Positions 7,451 through 18,876 of a stretch of DNA of 64,000 nt are shown here, in pieces. A program made the position numbers and the translations under genes. Numbering within the stretch: position 1 is the first letter of the stretch; each line of letters opens with the position of its first letter. This DNA is from Rhodococcus sp. NBC_00297 (lineage in GTDB: Bacteria; Actinomycetota; Actinomycetes; Mycobacteriales; Mycobacteriaceae), in assembly GCF_036173065.1 (NCBI RefSeq), contig NZ_CP108041.1:2421001-2485000 (forward strand), read 5' to 3'. Below the pieces are notes generated by a model that had not been told where the DNA came from, ran no database searches, and saw only the letters and a program-made list of their open reading frames with translations.

Positions 7451-8980
7451 TCAGACCATCGCGGCTGCAGCCCGCTCGGCGAGGTCGAGCAGCGGTTGCG
7501 GGAAGACCCCGAGCACCACGGTGGCGACGGCCGAGACGGCGACGGCCACGGTCGCGCCCGTTCCGTGGGTGATCGTCGCCGAGGGTCCCTCCGGTTCGGT
7601 GAAGAACAGCACCACGATGACGCGGATGTAGAACGACGCGGCGATGGCACTGCTGACGACGCCGACGATCACCAGCGCGGCACCGCCGTCCTCGAGTGCG
7701 GCCTGGAAGACGGCGAATTTGCTCGTGAAGCCGCTCGTCGACGGGATGCCGGCGAAGGCGAGCAGGAACAGCGCGAAGGCCGCTGCGGTCAGGGGCGACG
7801 ATCGTCCGAGGCCCGCCCACCGGGACAGTTCGGTGACCTCGCCGCCCTGATCCCGCACGAGGGACACCACGGCGAAGGCGCCGAGTGTGCTGAAGGCGTA
7901 GGCCGCGAGATAGAACAGCGTGGCGGACACGCCCGCCGCTCCCGCGGAGACACCCGTGAGGATGAAGCCCGCGTGGGCGATCGACGAGTACGCCAGCATC
8001 CGCGTGACGTCGGTCTGCGCCACCGCGATCACGGCTCCCACGAGCATGGTGACGATGGCGACGGCCCACAGCATCGGCCGCCACGCGTCCTGGAGATCGG
8101 GCACGCCCACGACGAGAATGCGCAGCAGCGCGCCGAAGGCCGCCACCTTCGTGGCCGAGGCCATGAACGCGGTCACGGGCGTGGGTGCGCCCTGGTACAC
8201 GTCGGGGATCCACGAATGAAACGGCACCGCACCGACTTTGAACAGCAGGCCGACGGCCACGAGACCGACCCCCAGCACGCCGAGAACCTGGTCCCCGTCG
8301 GCCACATCGGCGATGTCGTCGAGTCGGACGCTGCCCGCGTAGCCGTAGAGCAGCGCCGTGCCGAACAGAAAGAAGGCCGACGAGAACGCTCCGAGGAGGA
8401 AGTACTTGAGCGACGCCTCCTGGGACAGCAGACGCCGACGACGCGCGAGCCCGCACAGCAGGTACAGCGGGAGCGAGAGCACCTCCAGCGCGACGAACAT
8501 GCTCAGCAGATCGTTCGAGGCCGGCAACACCATCATGCCGCCGACGGCGAACAGGGTGAGCGGGTAGATCTCGGTACGGGTGACCCGGGCGGTGACGGCA
8601 CGGGCCTCGGCGACCGTGCCCGGCACCGTGGACGCCGCGGGCGTGAAGGCATCGACCGCAGCCACTTCGGGATGGTCGGACGAGCGATGCGCCATCAGTA
8701 CGACCGACGCCGCGGACACCGCGACGATGACCCCCTGCAGGAACAGTGTGGGCCCGTCCGCGGCCACCGACCCCACCGCGGCGACGGTGCTGGTTCCGGC
8801 CAGCGCGACGACGGCGGCGAACGCTGCCGCGAGTGCGCCGAGGGCGAGCACGAGATGGGTGACTCGGCGCCGATCGGCGGGAACGAACGCCTCGACCAGG
8901 ACGCCGATCACCGCGGCCGCCAGAACGATGATCATGGGCGACAGCAGGCTGTACTCGAGGGACGGGGTGTCGATGGTCAT
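7451..8980 (-). CDS. nuoN: NADH-quinone oxidoreductase subunit N
   Basis: Antiporter-like membrane subunit of complex I, part of the proton-pumping arm next to NuoK and NuoM. The 509-residue protein has about 14 hydrophobic helices. The conserved stretch GLLFKVGAVPFHSWIPDVYQGAPTPVTAFMASATKVAAF carries the Lys/His/Glu residues typical of these subunits. I start at ATG 8980 ([15 protein letters not shown]), which overlaps the nuoM stop by ATGA. A much longer upstream extension of the frame only reads through nuoM. It is the last gene of the 14-gene operon. Confidence 0.96.
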   Translation of the reverse strand: MTIDTPSLEYSLLSPMIIVLAAAVIGVLVEAFVPADRRRVTHLVLALGALAAAFAAVVALAGTSTVAAVGSVAADGPTLFLQGVIVAVSAASVVLMAHRSSDHPEVAAVDAFTPAASTVPGTVAEARAVTARVTRTEIYPLTLFAVGGMMVLPASNDLLSMFVALEVLSLPLYLLCGLARRRRLLSQEASLKYFLLGAFSSAFFLFGTALLYGYAGSVRLDDIADVADGDQVLGVLGVGLVAVGLLFKVGAVPFHSWIPDVYQGAPTPVTAFMASATKVAAFGALLRILVVGVPDLQDAWRPMLWAVAIVTMLVGAVIAVAQTDVTRMLAYSSIAHAGFILTGVSAGAAGVSATLFYLAAYAFSTLGAFAVVSLVRDQGGEVTELSRWAGLGRSSPLTAAAFALFLLAFAGIPSTSGFTSKFAVFQAALEDGGAALVIVGVVSSAIAASFYIRVIVVLFFTEPEGPSATITHGTGATVAVAVSAVATVVLGVFPQPLLDLAERAAAAMV

Positions 8981-10524
8981 GGCGCGGCCACTCCTGTCTC
9001 GAGTTGCTCGACCGATGTGCGTTCGACGGCCGGCGTGAGGATGTCCAGCGCTGGTCTCGGGTACACGCCCAGCGCGATGACGAGCACGAGAAGTGGAGCA
9101 ACGACGGCGATCTCGCGCGGCACGAGATCGCGGATCCGTTCCGAGCCGGCGGCGACGGGCCCGGTCATCACCCGTTGATACAGCCACAGCACGTAGATCG
9201 CCGAGAGCACCAGCGCCGACGCCGCGATCACCGCCGCGACGCCGTAGCGCGGGAACGTTCCCACGAGGACCAGGAATTCGCTGACGAACGGGGCGAGTCC
9301 GGGAAGCGACAGAGTGGCCAGTCCGGCGACGAGGAACGTGCCGGCGAGCACGGGCGCCACCTTCTGCACACCCCCGTGGTCGGCGATGAGCGCGCTCCCG
9401 CGCCGGGTGACGAGGAACCCTGCGACGAGGAACAGTGCGGCCGTGGCGATCCCGTGGTTCACCATGTACAGCGCGGACCCCGCCTGCGACTGGCTCGTCA
9501 TGGCGAAGATGCCGAGGATGATGAACCCGAAGTGCGAGATGGAGGTGTACGCGATGAGGCGCATGATGTCGGTCGCGCCGATCGCCAGCACCGCGCCGTA
9601 GACGATCCCGACGACGGCGAGCGTGATCACCGCCGGCGCGAAGGTCGCCGACGACTCCGGGAACAGCTGCAGGCAGTACCGCAGCATCCCGAAGGTGCCC
9701 ACCTTGTCGACGACGGCCATCATCAGCACCGCGGTCGCCGGGGTGCTCTCGGTCGCCGCGCCGGGCAACCAGGTGTGCAGCGGCCACAGCGGCGCCTTCA
9801 CGGCGAAGGCCACGAGGAATCCCAGGAACAGCGCGTTCAGTACGCCGGGCGAGGCACCGAGTTCGCCGGCCGCCGCGGCGTCCGCGATGGCGCGCAGGTC
9901 GAACGTGCCGGCCGAGAAGGGACTCGCATCCGAGGCGGTGACGACGTACAGGCCGATGACGGCCGCCAGCATGACGAGCCCGCCCGCGAGGTTGTAGAGC
10001 AGGAAGGTCACCGAGGCGGAACGCGCTCGTCCGGCATCACGGCCGAAGCCGCCGATGAGGAAGTACATCGGCACGAGCATGGCCTCGAAGAAGAGGTAGA
10101 AGAGCAGGATGTCGAGGGAGACGAACGAGACCATGACCATCGACTCGACGACGAGGATCAACGCGACGTAGGTGTGGGTGCGGCGTGAGCGCGACGCGGG
10201 TGGGGTGTCGTTCCACCCGGCCAGCAGGAGGATCGGGACCAGGACAGCGGTCAGCAGTGCGAGAGTCAGTGCGATGCCGTCGATCCCGAGTGTGTAGCCC
10301 GCACCGAAGCTCGGGATCCACTCGTGCTCCTCCACGAACTGGTATCCCGGCGCGCCCGCCTCGAATCCGATCGCACACAGCACGGCGAGGATCAGCACGA
10401 CGCACGATGTCGTGAGCCCCACCGCGCGGGCGGCCGCAGACCGGGTGGGCGGCACGGCGATCACTGCCAGCGCTCCGATCAGCGGGAGGAGCCAGAGCGC
10501 GCTCAGCACGGGAAGGTCGGTCAT
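8977..10524 (-). CDS. nuoM: NADH-quinone oxidoreductase subunit M
   Basis: Second antiporter-like subunit of complex I, 515 residues, with about 14 membrane helices. The conserved block [45 protein letters not shown] includes the channel Lys, and [17 protein letters not shown] carries the conserved Glu of helix 5. Start ATG 10524 ([17 protein letters not shown]) overlaps the nuoL stop by 4 bp, and the stop overlaps nuoN by 4 bp. This indicates translational coupling along the operon. Confidence 0.96.
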   Translation of the reverse strand: MTDLPVLSALWLLPLIGALAVIAVPPTRSAAARAVGLTTSCVVLILAVLCAIGFEAGAPGYQFVEEHEWIPSFGAGYTLGIDGIALTLALLTAVLVPILLLAGWNDTPPASRSRRTHTYVALILVVESMVMVSFVSLDILLFYLFFEAMLVPMYFLIGGFGRDAGRARSASVTFLLYNLAGGLVMLAAVIGLYVVTASDASPFSAGTFDLRAIADAAAAGELGASPGVLNALFLGFLVAFAVKAPLWPLHTWLPGAATESTPATAVLMMAVVDKVGTFGMLRYCLQLFPESSATFAPAVITLAVVGIVYGAVLAIGATDIMRLIAYTSISHFGFIILGIFAMTSQSQAGSALYMVNHGIATAALFLVAGFLVTRRGSALIADHGGVQKVAPVLAGTFLVAGLATLSLPGLAPFVSEFLVLVGTFPRYGVAAVIAASALVLSAIYVLWLYQRVMTGPVAAGSERIRDLVPREIAVVAPLLVLVIALGVYPRPALDILTPAVERTSVEQLETGVAAP

Positions 10525-12407
10525 CGCGTCACTCCCAGTGCCACGGTCAGGACGACGACCACCAGGACGGCCCCGGCGAACATCGAGAGGGCGTACGACC
10601 GGACGAACCCGTTCTGCCACCGGCGCAGTCGTGTGGAGGACTCCCGGACCGCGGTGGCGACGGCACTCACCATTCCCTCGACGCCGACGCGGTCGGCGGT
10701 GACCACCGCGGCGGTCGCCCGCTGACCCGGCCGCATGAAGACGGCCTCGTTCACCGCGTCCCCGTACAGATCTCGGCGAGCGGCCGCGGTGAGGACCGAC
10801 CCCGTGGGTGCGGTCACCGGGACCGCCGATCGGCCGTACATGCGCACGGCCACGCCCACCCCCGAGGCGACGGTCACGAGCACCGCGAGGGTGACGGCCC
10901 ACGCGGGTACGAGGTGTGCGGGGTCGTGTTCACCGACGACCGGGGCGAGCCATCCCTCCAATCGGGTGCCGATCGCGAGAAGCGCACCGGCACCGACGGA
11001 TCCGACGCCCAGCACGATCATCGGGCCGGTCATGCTCGCGGGTGCCTCGTGCGGGTGGACTCCGCTCCGCCACCGCCGCTCGCCGAAGAACGTGAGGATC
11101 ATGACCCGCGTCATGTAGAAGGCGGTCAGTCCCGCGCCGACCAGGGTGGCCGCGCCGAGCGCCGCACCCTTCGCACCGCCGGCGTCGATCGCGGCCTCGA
11201 TGATGCCGTCCTTCGAGAAGAACCCCGAGAACGGTGGGACACCGATGATGGCGAGATAGGCCAGCCCGAACGTCACGTAGGTGATGGGCAGAACGGTGCG
11301 CAGTCCGCCGTACCGCCGCATGTCCGTCTCGTCGTTCGTCGCGTGCATCACGGACCCGGCGCCGAGGAACAGGCCGGCCTTGAAGAATCCGTGCGTGAGC
11401 AGGTGCAGGATCGCGACCGCGTACCCGGCGGGGCCGAGACCGGCCGCGAGAACCATGTACCCGATCTGGCTCATCGTCGACGCGGCCAGAGCCTTCTTGA
11501 TGTCGTCCTTCGCGCAGCCGATGACGGCCCCGAAGAGCAGCGTCACGGCGCCGACCAGCACGACGACGTTCTGGGCGGCCGGGGACGCTTCGAAGACGGG
11601 CCCGGACCGGACGATGAGGTACACACCGGCGGTGACCATCGTCGCGGCGTGGATGAGCGCCGAGACGGGCGTCGGGCCCTCCATCGCGTCACCCAGCCAC
11701 GATTGCAGCGGCACCTGCGCCGACTTGCCGCACGCGGCGAGCAGGAGGACGAGGCCGAGGGCGGTCGCGGTGCCATCGCCCATGCCGTCGACCCCGGCGA
11801 ACACGTCGTCGTACGAGACGGATCCGACGGACGAGATCATGATCATCAGCGCGACGGCCAGTCCGATGTCGCCGACACGATTGACGACGAACGCCTTGCG
11901 TGCGGCCGAGGCCGCCGACGGCCGGGTGGACCAGAACCCGATCAACAGGTACGACGCGAGGCCCACGCCCTCCCATCCGACGTACAGGCCGAGGAAGTTG
12001 TCCGCCATGACCAGCAGCAGCATCGCGGCCACGAACAGATTGAGGTACGCGAAGAATCGGCGGCGCGCGGGATCGTCCCGCATGTACCCGATCGAGTACA
12101 CGTGGATGAGGGTTCCGACGCCGGTGACGAGCAGGACGAAGCACACCGACAGCTGGTCGAGGCGGAGACCGAACTCGATCTGCAGCGACTCGACCGGAAC
12201 GTAGGTGAAGACCGTCTGCGAGAGCGCGCGGTCCTCCGCTGCCCGCCCGGCCATGTCGACGAAGGCGACGACGGCCAGCGCGAACGACGCGAGCATCGCC
12301 GCGCACGCGAGGAGGTGGCCCCACGCATCGCTCCGGCGTCCACCCAGCAGCAGCACGACGGCTCCGGCGAGGGGAATGAGCGGCAGCAGAACCAGAGTCG
12401 TCGCCAT
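10521..12407 (-). CDS. nuoL: NADH-quinone oxidoreductase subunit L
   Basis: Distal antiporter-like subunit of complex I, 628 residues, ending in the lateral helix that clamps the membrane arm. Typical blocks are [23 protein letters not shown], with the helix 5 Glu, and [37 protein letters not shown], with the Lys-containing helix 7-8 region. ATG 12407 follows the nuoK stop by one base, and its stop overlaps nuoM by ATGA. It is of normal length for the family, with no breaks. Confidence 0.97.
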   Translation of the reverse strand: MATTLVLLPLIPLAGAVVLLLGGRRSDAWGHLLACAAMLASFALAVVAFVDMAGRAAEDRALSQTVFTYVPVESLQIEFGLRLDQLSVCFVLLVTGVGTLIHVYSIGYMRDDPARRRFFAYLNLFVAAMLLLVMADNFLGLYVGWEGVGLASYLLIGFWSTRPSAASAARKAFVVNRVGDIGLAVALMIMISSVGSVSYDDVFAGVDGMGDGTATALGLVLLLAACGKSAQVPLQSWLGDAMEGPTPVSALIHAATMVTAGVYLIVRSGPVFEASPAAQNVVVLVGAVTLLFGAVIGCAKDDIKKALAASTMSQIGYMVLAAGLGPAGYAVAILHLLTHGFFKAGLFLGAGSVMHATNDETDMRRYGGLRTVLPITYVTFGLAYLAIIGVPPFSGFFSKDGIIEAAIDAGGAKGAALGAATLVGAGLTAFYMTRVMILTFFGERRWRSGVHPHEAPASMTGPMIVLGVGSVGAGALLAIGTRLEGWLAPVVGEHDPAHLVPAWAVTLAVLVTVASGVGVAVRMYGRSAVPVTAPTGSVLTAAARRDLYGDAVNEAVFMRPGQRATAAVVTADRVGVEGMVSAVATAVRESSTRLRRWQNGFVRSYALSMFAGAVLVVVVLTVALGVTR

Positions 12408-12408
12408 G

Positions 12409-12708
12409 TCAGTACTTCAACAGACTGTCGTCGTCGACCGAGACGGATCGACGAGAGCGGAAGATCGCCATGATGACGGCCAGACCCACCACCACCTCGG
12501 CGGCGGCGACGACCATCGTGAAGAACGCGAAGACCTGTCCGTCCAGTCCGCCGTGCATCCGCGAGAACGTCACGAAGGCCAGGTTCGCGGCGTTGAGCAT
12601 CAGCTCGATGCACATGAAGACGACGATGGCGTTGCGGCGCAGGAGGACACCGGCGGCGCCGATGGTGAACAGGGCCGCGGACAGGTACAGGTAGTACTCC
12701 GGGTTCAT
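12409..12708 (-). CDS. nuoK: NADH-quinone oxidoreductase subunit K
   Basis: Small three-helix membrane subunit of complex I, 99 residues. It carries the two conserved glutamates of the proton path in [17 protein letters not shown] and [21 protein letters not shown]. Start ATG 12708 ([14 protein letters not shown]) overlaps the nuoJ stop by ATGA. A longer in-frame extension upstream runs into nuoJ and is not used. Confidence 0.97.
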   Translation of the reverse strand: MNPEYYLYLSAALFTIGAAGVLLRRNAIVVFMCIELMLNAANLAFVTFSRMHGGLDGQVFAFFTMVVAAAEVVVGLAVIMAIFRSRRSVSVDDDSLLKY

Positions 12709-13403
12709 CGGCTCGGCCCGTCGCGGAACTGCCGACTGACCGACGACTCGGCGTCGCTGCCGTCGGGGAGACGAGCGGGCCGGTCCACACCGTTGTGGCG
12801 TGCGTAGACACCCGGGCTCGGCAGCGGTGTCACGCGGTCTCCGAAGCGGAACCTGTCCTGCGACAGCTCCTTCTGGGTTCTGGTCCGGCCGACGGCGTCC
12901 CGGTGGGTCAGCACCATGGCACCGATCGTGGCAGTGATGAGCAGCGCTCCGGTGAGCTCGAAGGCCCACACGTAGCGCACGAACACCAGCTCGGCGAGCC
13001 CCTCGACGTTCGCCGGCGACTGCGCGGTGAAGCCGCGGAAGTCGTTCAGCGCGGCATTGCCGAGCCCCCCGATCAGCAGGACACCGAATCCGAGACCCAC
13101 GACGATGGCCGCGATGCGGTGCCCCCGTAGCGATTCGACGAGCGAGTCCGACGAGTCCACCCCCACGAGCATGAGTACGAAGAGGAAGAGCATCATCACG
13201 GCGCCGGTGTAGACCACGATCTGGACGACACCGAGGAAGACGGCACCCTGGACGATGTAGAAGATCGCGAGCACCACCATCGTCGATGCCAGGAACAGAG
13301 CCGAATACACGGCTTTCGCCGACGCCACGACGCCCAGCGCGCCGATGAGAGCGAGCGGGGCGAGGATCCAGAAGGCGATGGCCTCGGAGGTCGAGACGAT
13401 CAT
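12705..13403 (-). CDS. nuoJ: NADH-quinone oxidoreductase subunit J
   Basis: Membrane subunit J of complex I, 232 residues. It has five helices, including the family-typical [32 protein letters not shown], whose third helix undergoes the pi-bulge movement in solved structures. After the last helix comes a hydrophilic tail of about 60 residues (from [20 protein letters not shown] to the end), longer than in enterobacteria but common in actinobacteria. Start ATG 13403 overlaps the nuoI stop by 4 bp. Confidence 0.96.
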   Translation of the reverse strand: MIVSTSEAIAFWILAPLALIGALGVVASAKAVYSALFLASTMVVLAIFYIVQGAVFLGVVQIVVYTGAVMMLFLFVLMLVGVDSSDSLVESLRGHRIAAIVVGLGFGVLLIGGLGNAALNDFRGFTAQSPANVEGLAELVFVRYVWAFELTGALLITATIGAMVLTHRDAVGRTRTQKELSQDRFRFGDRVTPLPSPGVYARHNGVDRPARLPDGSDAESSVSRQFRDGPSR

Positions 13404-13924
13404 CGGTCCGCCTCCCGCCGGGCGATGACGGCCCCGCGGTAGTAGTCCTCGTCGGTGGCGCCGTCGGCCATGGCGTGCGGGGGCGCGTCCATCCCCTCGG
13501 CGAGCGAGGCCAACAGATCGGTCTTCTCGTAGATCAGATCGGCCCGGTTGTCGTCGGCCATCTCGTACTCGTTGGTCATGGTCAGCGCGCGCGTGGGGCA
13601 CGCCTCGATGCACAGTCCGCAGCCGATGCACCGCAGATAGTTGATCTGGTACACCCGGCCGTACCGCTCACCGGGCGAGTACCGTTCGGTCTCCGTGTTG
13701 TCCGCGCCCTCGACGTAGATGGCGTCGGCGGGGCAGGCCCACGCGCACAGTTCGCAGCCGATGCACTTCTCCAGGCCGTCCGCGTAGCGATTCAGCTGGT
13801 GACGGCCGTGGTACCGCGTCGCCGTCGGTACCTTCTCCTCCGGATACGACTCGGTCTCCGGCTTCTTGAACATGGTGGCGAAGGTGACGCCGAAACCCGC
13901 CACAGGTCCCAGGAATTCAGGCAT
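13400..13924 (-). CDS. nuoI: NADH-quinone oxidoreductase subunit I
   Basis: Peripheral ferredoxin-like subunit of complex I, 174 residues, holding the two [4Fe-4S] clusters N6a and N6b on the electron path to quinone. Both motifs are complete: [16 protein letters not shown] and [19 protein letters not shown] 13924 ([21 protein letters not shown]) overlaps the nuoH end by 8 bp. The C-terminal 45 residues after the second motif are acidic and variable. Confidence 0.97.
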   Translation of the reverse strand: MPEFLGPVAGFGVTFATMFKKPETESYPEEKVPTATRYHGRHQLNRYADGLEKCIGCELCAWACPADAIYVEGADNTETERYSPGERYGRVYQINYLRCIGCGLCIEACPTRALTMTNEYEMADDNRADLIYEKTDLLASLAEGMDAPPHAMADGATDEDYYRGAVIARREADR

Positions 13925-15191
13925 CGGTCGTCTCCTTGGTGATGGGTCGAGGGCGTGCCGGACCGGGTGAGCGGTCCGGCATCGGAGGCACGGGGAACCC
14001 GCCCGCCGCGGCATCGACCCCCTGCTGGTCCGCCGTCGCACCGGAGTGGGTCCGTTCCAGGCGCCCACGCCGTAGCGTCCGGGCGAGCACGGCGATCAGG
14101 GCGGCGGTGTAGACCAGTGACACCACCACGGTGACCGGCCGGACGTGCGGGGAGTCGAGGAGGAGGACGCGCACGGCCGCGATGACCATGATCCACAGCA
14201 GCGCAGCGGGAATGAGCACCTTCCACCCGAAGTTCATGAACTGGTCGTAGCGCAGGCGTGGCAGGGTGCTGCGGAGCCAGACGAAGACGAACAGGAAGCC
14301 CCACACCTTGATCGTGAACCAGAGAACGGGCCACCAGCCCTGATTGGCGCCGTCCCACAGGCTGATCGGGAAGGGGGCGCGCCAGCCGCCGAGAAAAAGC
14401 GTGGTCGCGAGCGCCGAGACGGTGACCATGTTCACGTACTCCGCGAGCATGAACATGGCGAACCGGAGCGAGGAGTACTCGGTGTGGAATCCGCCGACCA
14501 GTTCGCCCTCCGCCTCGGGGAGATCGAACGGCGCACGGTTGGTCTCGCCCACCATCGAGGTGATGTAGACGAGGAACGACGGCAGCAGCATCACGACGAA
14601 CCACAGGCGCTCCTGCGAGGCGACGATGCCGGACGTCGACATGGTGCCCGCGTAGAGGAACACGGCCGCGAAGCTCAGGCCCATGGCCACCTCGTACGAG
14701 ATCACCTGCGCGGTCGAGCGCAGTGCTCCCAGAAGCGGATACGTGGAACCGGACGACCACCCGGCCAGGACGATGCCGTACACACCGATCGAGGTCACGG
14801 CCAGGATGTAGAGCACCGCGACGGGCATGTCGGTCAGCTGGAGCGGGGTGATGTGCCCGAACACCGACACGGTGGGGCCGAACGGGATCACGGCGAAGGC
14901 CATGAAGGCGGGGACGACCGAGATGATCGGTGCCAGCAGGTAGATCGGACGGTCCACGCCCCTCGGGACGATCCCCTCCTTCAGGGCGAGCTTCACACCG
15001 TCGGCGAGGCTCTGCAGGATGCCCCACGGCCCGACCCTGTTGGGGCCGATGCGCATCTGCATCCAGGCCATGACCTTGCGCTCGGCGTAGATCGCGATGA
15101 GCGGTGTCAGCACGAGGAAGCCGAAGACGGCGAGCGCCTTGGCGACGACCAGCCACAGTGGGTCGATCCCGAAGACGGAGAGGTCGGTCAT
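13917..15191 (-). CDS. nuoH: NADH-quinone oxidoreductase subunit H
   Basis: Membrane subunit H of complex I, 424 residues, eight helices, forming the quinone chamber with NuoB and NuoD. Conserved segments include [30 protein letters not shown] and the loop [26 protein letters not shown]. After the last helix there is an extra hydrophilic, Pro/Arg-rich tail of about 70 residues. ATG 15191 overlaps the nuoG stop by ATGA; a longer frame upstream enters nuoG. Confidence 0.97.
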   Translation of the reverse strand: MTDLSVFGIDPLWLVVAKALAVFGFLVLTPLIAIYAERKVMAWMQMRIGPNRVGPWGILQSLADGVKLALKEGIVPRGVDRPIYLLAPIISVVPAFMAFAVIPFGPTVSVFGHITPLQLTDMPVAVLYILAVTSIGVYGIVLAGWSSGSTYPLLGALRSTAQVISYEVAMGLSFAAVFLYAGTMSTSGIVASQERLWFVVMLLPSFLVYITSMVGETNRAPFDLPEAEGELVGGFHTEYSSLRFAMFMLAEYVNMVTVSALATTLFLGGWRAPFPISLWDGANQGWWPVLWFTIKVWGFLFVFVWLRSTLPRLRYDQFMNFGWKVLIPAALLWIMVIAAVRVLLLDSPHVRPVTVVVSLVYTAALIAVLARTLRRGRLERTHSGATADQQGVDAAAGGFPVPPMPDRSPGPARPRPITKETTDA

Positions 15192-17563
15192 GACGGTGCT
15201 CCTGCCGAGAGACGCACGGCGGCACCTGGTGCGACGTGGAGGGTCGCACTCACTCGGGACGGTGCCGAGTTCCACGGCAGCCACACCACGTGGTCCGGCA
15301 TGGCGGTGACGCGGAGCGGCAGCGTGATCGACCCCGAGTCGGTGGAGACGGTCAGTGGCTCACCGTCGGACACCCCGGTGTCGGCCGCGGTCGCGGGCGA
15401 CAGCCGGGCGACGGGGGTCCGCGCCGTGCCGGCGAGATCGGTCTCCCCGTCCTGCATCCGCCCGGCGTCGAGCAGCATCCGCCAGCCGGCCAGTACGGCG
15501 GTTCCTGCGCCGAGGGCGGTCGGTGCCGCGCTGCCGCGGTCCGGAACGTCGGGGGATCCGGGTGCCGACCCGGCCGCGTCGAGTTCGCGGCGTGCCGCGT
15601 CGGCGTCCGGCAGTCCGAGGCGGTGACCCATCTCGGTGGCGATCGCGTCGAGGACCCGCAGGTCGGCCATCATGGACGGCGTCGGGAGTGCTGCTCCGAA
15701 CGTGCGCCGGCGGCCTTCCCAGGTGGTGAACGATCCGGCTTTCTGCGCGACGGCGGCGACCGGGAACACGACGTCGGCCCGGTCGGTCACCTCGCTGCTG
15801 CGCAGATCCAGTGCGACGACGAAGGGGGCTCGGTCGAGCGCGGCGCGGGCCGCGTCGGGATCGGGGAGGTCGTCGAGCTCGACACCGGCCACGACGAGCG
15901 CGCGGAGGTCGGCGCCGAGGATGCCGACCGTGTCCCGGCCCGGTGTCGCCGGCAGATCGTCGACACCCCACGCCGCGGCCACCGCGTGCCGAGCCGCGGG
16001 GTCGTCCACCCGGCGACCTCCGTGCAGGAGGGTGGGGAACGCACCCGCGTCGAGGGCGCCGCGGTCACCGGCACGGCGGGGGATCCACGCGACGCGGGCG
16101 CCGGTGGTGTCGGCGGTGCGCGCGACCGCGGCGAGGGTGCCGGGGCTCGACGCCGCGCGCTCGCCGACGAGGATCACCGCGCCCGGCACGCGCAGCTGGT
16201 CGAGCACGTCCGGGTCCGCCAGCCCCGCGGCCTCCGTCCCCGGCACCGTGGGACGCACGTCGGCTCTCAGCTTCGTGCTGCCGGGCGACGTGAAGGGCGC
16301 CAGTGTCAGTACGCGAGTGTGTCCCCCGCGCACTGCCTTCCGCAGGCGGAGGAAGACGATGGGGCTCTCCTCCTCCGGTTCGAAGGACACGAGGACGACG
16401 ATCGGTGCGTCCTCGAGTGCCGCGTACGTGACGTCGATCCCGCGGCCGGCCACCCGAGCGGACAGGAAGTCGGTCTCCTCCTCGGAGGTCTGGCGGGCCC
16501 GGAAGTCGATGTCGTTGGTACCCAGCGCGATCCGCGCGAACTTGCTGTAGGCATACGCGTCCTCGACGGTGAGACGGCCACCGGTGAGCACCCCGGCGTG
16601 TCCGCGAGCCTCCGCCAGGCCCCGAGCGGCCACCGCCAGGGCCTCCGACCACGACGCGGGCTCGAGGGTGGTTCCGCGTCGGACCAGCGGGGTGTCGAGG
16701 CGATCGGGCAGCGTGCCGTACGCGAACGCCCAGCGGCCCTTGTCGCAGCTCCATTCCTCGTTGACCTCGGGATCGTCGCCGGCCAACCGACGCAACACCT
16801 TTCCGCGGCGATGGTCCGTGCGCTGGGCGCACCCACTGGAGCAGTGCTCGCAGACGCTGGGAGTCGACACCAGGTCGAAGGGCCGCGCGCGGAATCGGTA
16901 GGCGGTGTTGGTGAGTGCACCCACCGGGCAGATCTGCACGGTGTTGCCGGAGAAGTACGACTCGAACGGCTCGGCGCCGTAGATGCCGACCTGTTGCAGC
17001 GCACCGCGTTCGAGCAGATCGATGAACGGGTCACCGGCGATCTGCTCGGAGAAGCGCGTGCACCGGGCGCAGAGGACGCACCGCTCCCGGTCGAGCAGGA
17101 CCTCGGTCGACAGGGGGATCGGCTTGGGATACGTGCGTTTGGTCTCCGTGAAGCGCGACTCGGTGCGGCCGGTGGACATGGCCTGGTTCTGCAGCGGGCA
17201 CTCGCCACCCTTGTCGCACACCGGGCAGTCGAGCGGATGGTTGATCAGGAGCAGTTCCATCACTCCGCGCTGCGCCTTCTCGGCGATCTCCGAGCTGTGC
17301 TGCGTCCGGATCACCATGCCGTCGGACACCGTGGTGGTGCACGACGCCAAGGGCTTGCGTTGGCCCTCGACGTCGACCAGGCACTGCCGGCACGCGCCGA
17401 CCGGGTCGAGCAGCGGGTGGTCGCAGAACCGCGGGATCTGCACACCGAGCATCTCGGCCGCCCGGATGACCAGGGTGCCTTTCGGGACCGACATCGGGAC
17501 GCCGTCGAGGGTGATGTCCACCGTCGTCTCGGCGCGCGCGCCGTCGTTCTGCACCGCGGTCAT
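15188..17563 (-). CDS. nuoG: NADH-quinone oxidoreductase subunit G
   Basis: Large peripheral subunit of complex I, 791 residues. The N-terminal ferredoxin domain binds [2Fe-2S] N1b through Cys47, Cys58, Cys61 and Cys75. The next cluster, N3, has the unusual His ligand in H109-x3-C113-x2-C116-x5-C122. N4 follows in [12 protein letters not shown] further CEHCSSGC...C set in the molybdopterin-oxidoreductase-like part matches the extra N7 cluster found in some bacteria. The rest is a formate-dehydrogenase-like domain that has no known catalysis here. ATG 17563 overlaps the nuoF stop by ATGA; an earlier Met at 17611 lies inside nuoF. Confidence 0.97.
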   Translation of the reverse strand: MTAVQNDGARAETTVDITLDGVPMSVPKGTLVIRAAEMLGVQIPRFCDHPLLDPVGACRQCLVDVEGQRKPLASCTTTVSDGMVIRTQHSSEIAEKAQRGVMELLLINHPLDCPVCDKGGECPLQNQAMSTGRTESRFTETKRTYPKPIPLSTEVLLDRERCVLCARCTRFSEQIAGDPFIDLLERGALQQVGIYGAEPFESYFSGNTVQICPVGALTNTAYRFRARPFDLVSTPSVCEHCSSGCAQRTDHRRGKVLRRLAGDDPEVNEEWSCDKGRWAFAYGTLPDRLDTPLVRRGTTLEPASWSEALAVAARGLAEARGHAGVLTGGRLTVEDAYAYSKFARIALGTNDIDFRARQTSEEETDFLSARVAGRGIDVTYAALEDAPIVVLVSFEPEEESPIVFLRLRKAVRGGHTRVLTLAPFTSPGSTKLRADVRPTVPGTEAAGLADPDVLDQLRVPGAVILVGERAASSPGTLAAVARTADTTGARVAWIPRRAGDRGALDAGAFPTLLHGGRRVDDPAARHAVAAAWGVDDLPATPGRDTVGILGADLRALVVAGVELDDLPDPDAARAALDRAPFVVALDLRSSEVTDRADVVFPVAAVAQKAGSFTTWEGRRRTFGAALPTPSMMADLRVLDAIATEMGHRLGLPDADAARRELDAAGSAPGSPDVPDRGSAAPTALGAGTAVLAGWRMLLDAGRMQDGETDLAGTARTPVARLSPATAADTGVSDGEPLTVSTDSGSITLPLRVTAMPDHVVWLPWNSAPSRVSATLHVAPGAAVRLSAGAPS

Positions 17564-18876
17564 GTCAGTTGTCCTGCCATCAGGGTGGAGAGGTGCGGAT
17601 CGAAGGGGCATCCACCCTGCTCCACGTGCGCCACGTACTCGTCCCGGAAGTGGGCGATCGACGAGACGATGGGGCTGGCCGCCCCGTCTCCCAACGCGCA
17701 GAACGACTTTCCCAGGATGCTGTCGGCGACGTCGAGCAGCTTCTGCAGGTCACCCTCCGATCCGGTGCCGTTCTCGAGGCGCGCGAGTATCTGCACCAGC
17801 CAGTAGGTGCCCTCGCGGCAGGGGGTGCACTTCCCGCACGATTCGTGCGCGTAGAACTCGCTCCAGCGACGGACCGCGCGGACCACGCAGGTCGTCTCGT
17901 CGAAGATCTGGAGCGCTTTCGTGCCGAGCATCGATCCCGCGGCGCTCACACCCTCGTAGTCGAGCGGGACGTCGAGGTGCTCGGCCGTGAAGATCGGGGT
18001 GGAGGATCCGCCGGGTGTCCAGAACTTCAGCGTGTGCCCGGCGCGGACACCGCCCGCGTGCTCGAGCAACTCGCGCAGCGTGATGCCGAGCGGCGCCTCG
18101 TACTGTCCGGGGCGGGTGACGTGGCCGGAGAGCGAGTACAGCGTGAAGCCGGGTGACTTCTCACTGCCCATCGAGCGGAACCATTGCGTCCCGCGCGCCA
18201 GGACCGTCGGCACACTCGCGATGGACTCGACGTTGTTGACGACGGTGGGGCTCGCGTAGAGGCCCGCCACGGCGGGGAACGGTGGCCGCAGCCGGGGCTG
18301 GCCGCGTCGCCCCTCGAGGGAGTCGAGCAGTGCGGTCTCCTCGCCGCAGATGTAGGCGCCCGCCCCCGCATGGACGACGAGGTCCAGATCGAACCCGGAG
18401 CCCTGGATGTCCGTGCCCAGATACCCCGCGGCGTAGGCCTCGGCGACCGCGGCCTGCAGCCGCCGCAGCACCGGCACCACCTCACCGCGGAGGTAGACGA
18501 ACGCGTGCGACGAGCGGATGGCGTACGCCGCGATCACGATGCCTTCGACCAGCGCGTGGGGTGTGGCCATCAGCAGCGGCATGTCCTTGCACGTGCCCGG
18601 CTCCGACTCGTCGGCGTTCACCACCAGGTAGTGCGGCACGGTCTGGTCCGCGGGTGTCGGGCCGTCCTGGGGGATGAAGCTCCACTTCGTGCCGGTGGGG
18701 AAGCCGGCGCCGCCGCGACCACGCAGGCCCGAGTCCTTGACCGTGCCGATCACCTCGTCGGGTGTCATCGCCAGGGCTGCGGCGAGACCGTCGTACCCGC
18801 CGTGGCGGCGGTAGGTGTCCAGAGTCCAGGACTCGGGCTCGTCCCAGTAGCGGCTCAGAACCGGGGTGAGTGTCAC
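17560..18876 (-). CDS. nuoF: NADH-quinone oxidoreductase subunit F
   Basis: NADH-binding flavoprotein subunit of complex I, 438 residues. It takes hydride from NADH onto FMN and passes electrons to cluster N3 at its C-terminus. Seen are the glycine-rich NADH/FMN loop [16 protein letters not shown], the FMN region [19 protein letters not shown], and the [4Fe-4S] ligands in [13 protein letters not shown] plus a later Cys in SFCALGDGA. Start is GTG 18876, with an excellent ribosome site AAGGAGGT just before it and a 4-bp overlap with nuoE. Confidence 0.97.
   Translation of the reverse strand: MTLTPVLSRYWDEPESWTLDTYRRHGGYDGLAAALAMTPDEVIGTVKDSGLRGRGGAGFPTGTKWSFIPQDGPTPADQTVPHYLVVNADESEPGTCKDMPLLMATPHALVEGIVIAAYAIRSSHAFVYLRGEVVPVLRRLQAAVAEAYAAGYLGTDIQGSGFDLDLVVHAGAGAYICGEETALLDSLEGRRGQPRLRPPFPAVAGLYASPTVVNNVESIASVPTVLARGTQWFRSMGSEKSPGFTLYSLSGHVTRPGQYEAPLGITLRELLEHAGGVRAGHTLKFWTPGGSSTPIFTAEHLDVPLDYEGVSAAGSMLGTKALQIFDETTCVVRAVRRWSEFYAHESCGKCTPCREGTYWLVQILARLENGTGSEGDLQKLLDVADSILGKSFCALGDGAASPIVSSIAHFRDEYVAHVEQGGCPFDPHLSTLMAGQLT

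Noticed and set aside
15236-17806. An 856-codon open frame opposite nuoG
   Set aside because: It is Arg/Gly/Pro-rich, matches no family and mirrors the codon bias of nuoG. The same applies to other long frames opposite nuoL, nuoM and nuoN, and at 39018-41294 opposite copA.
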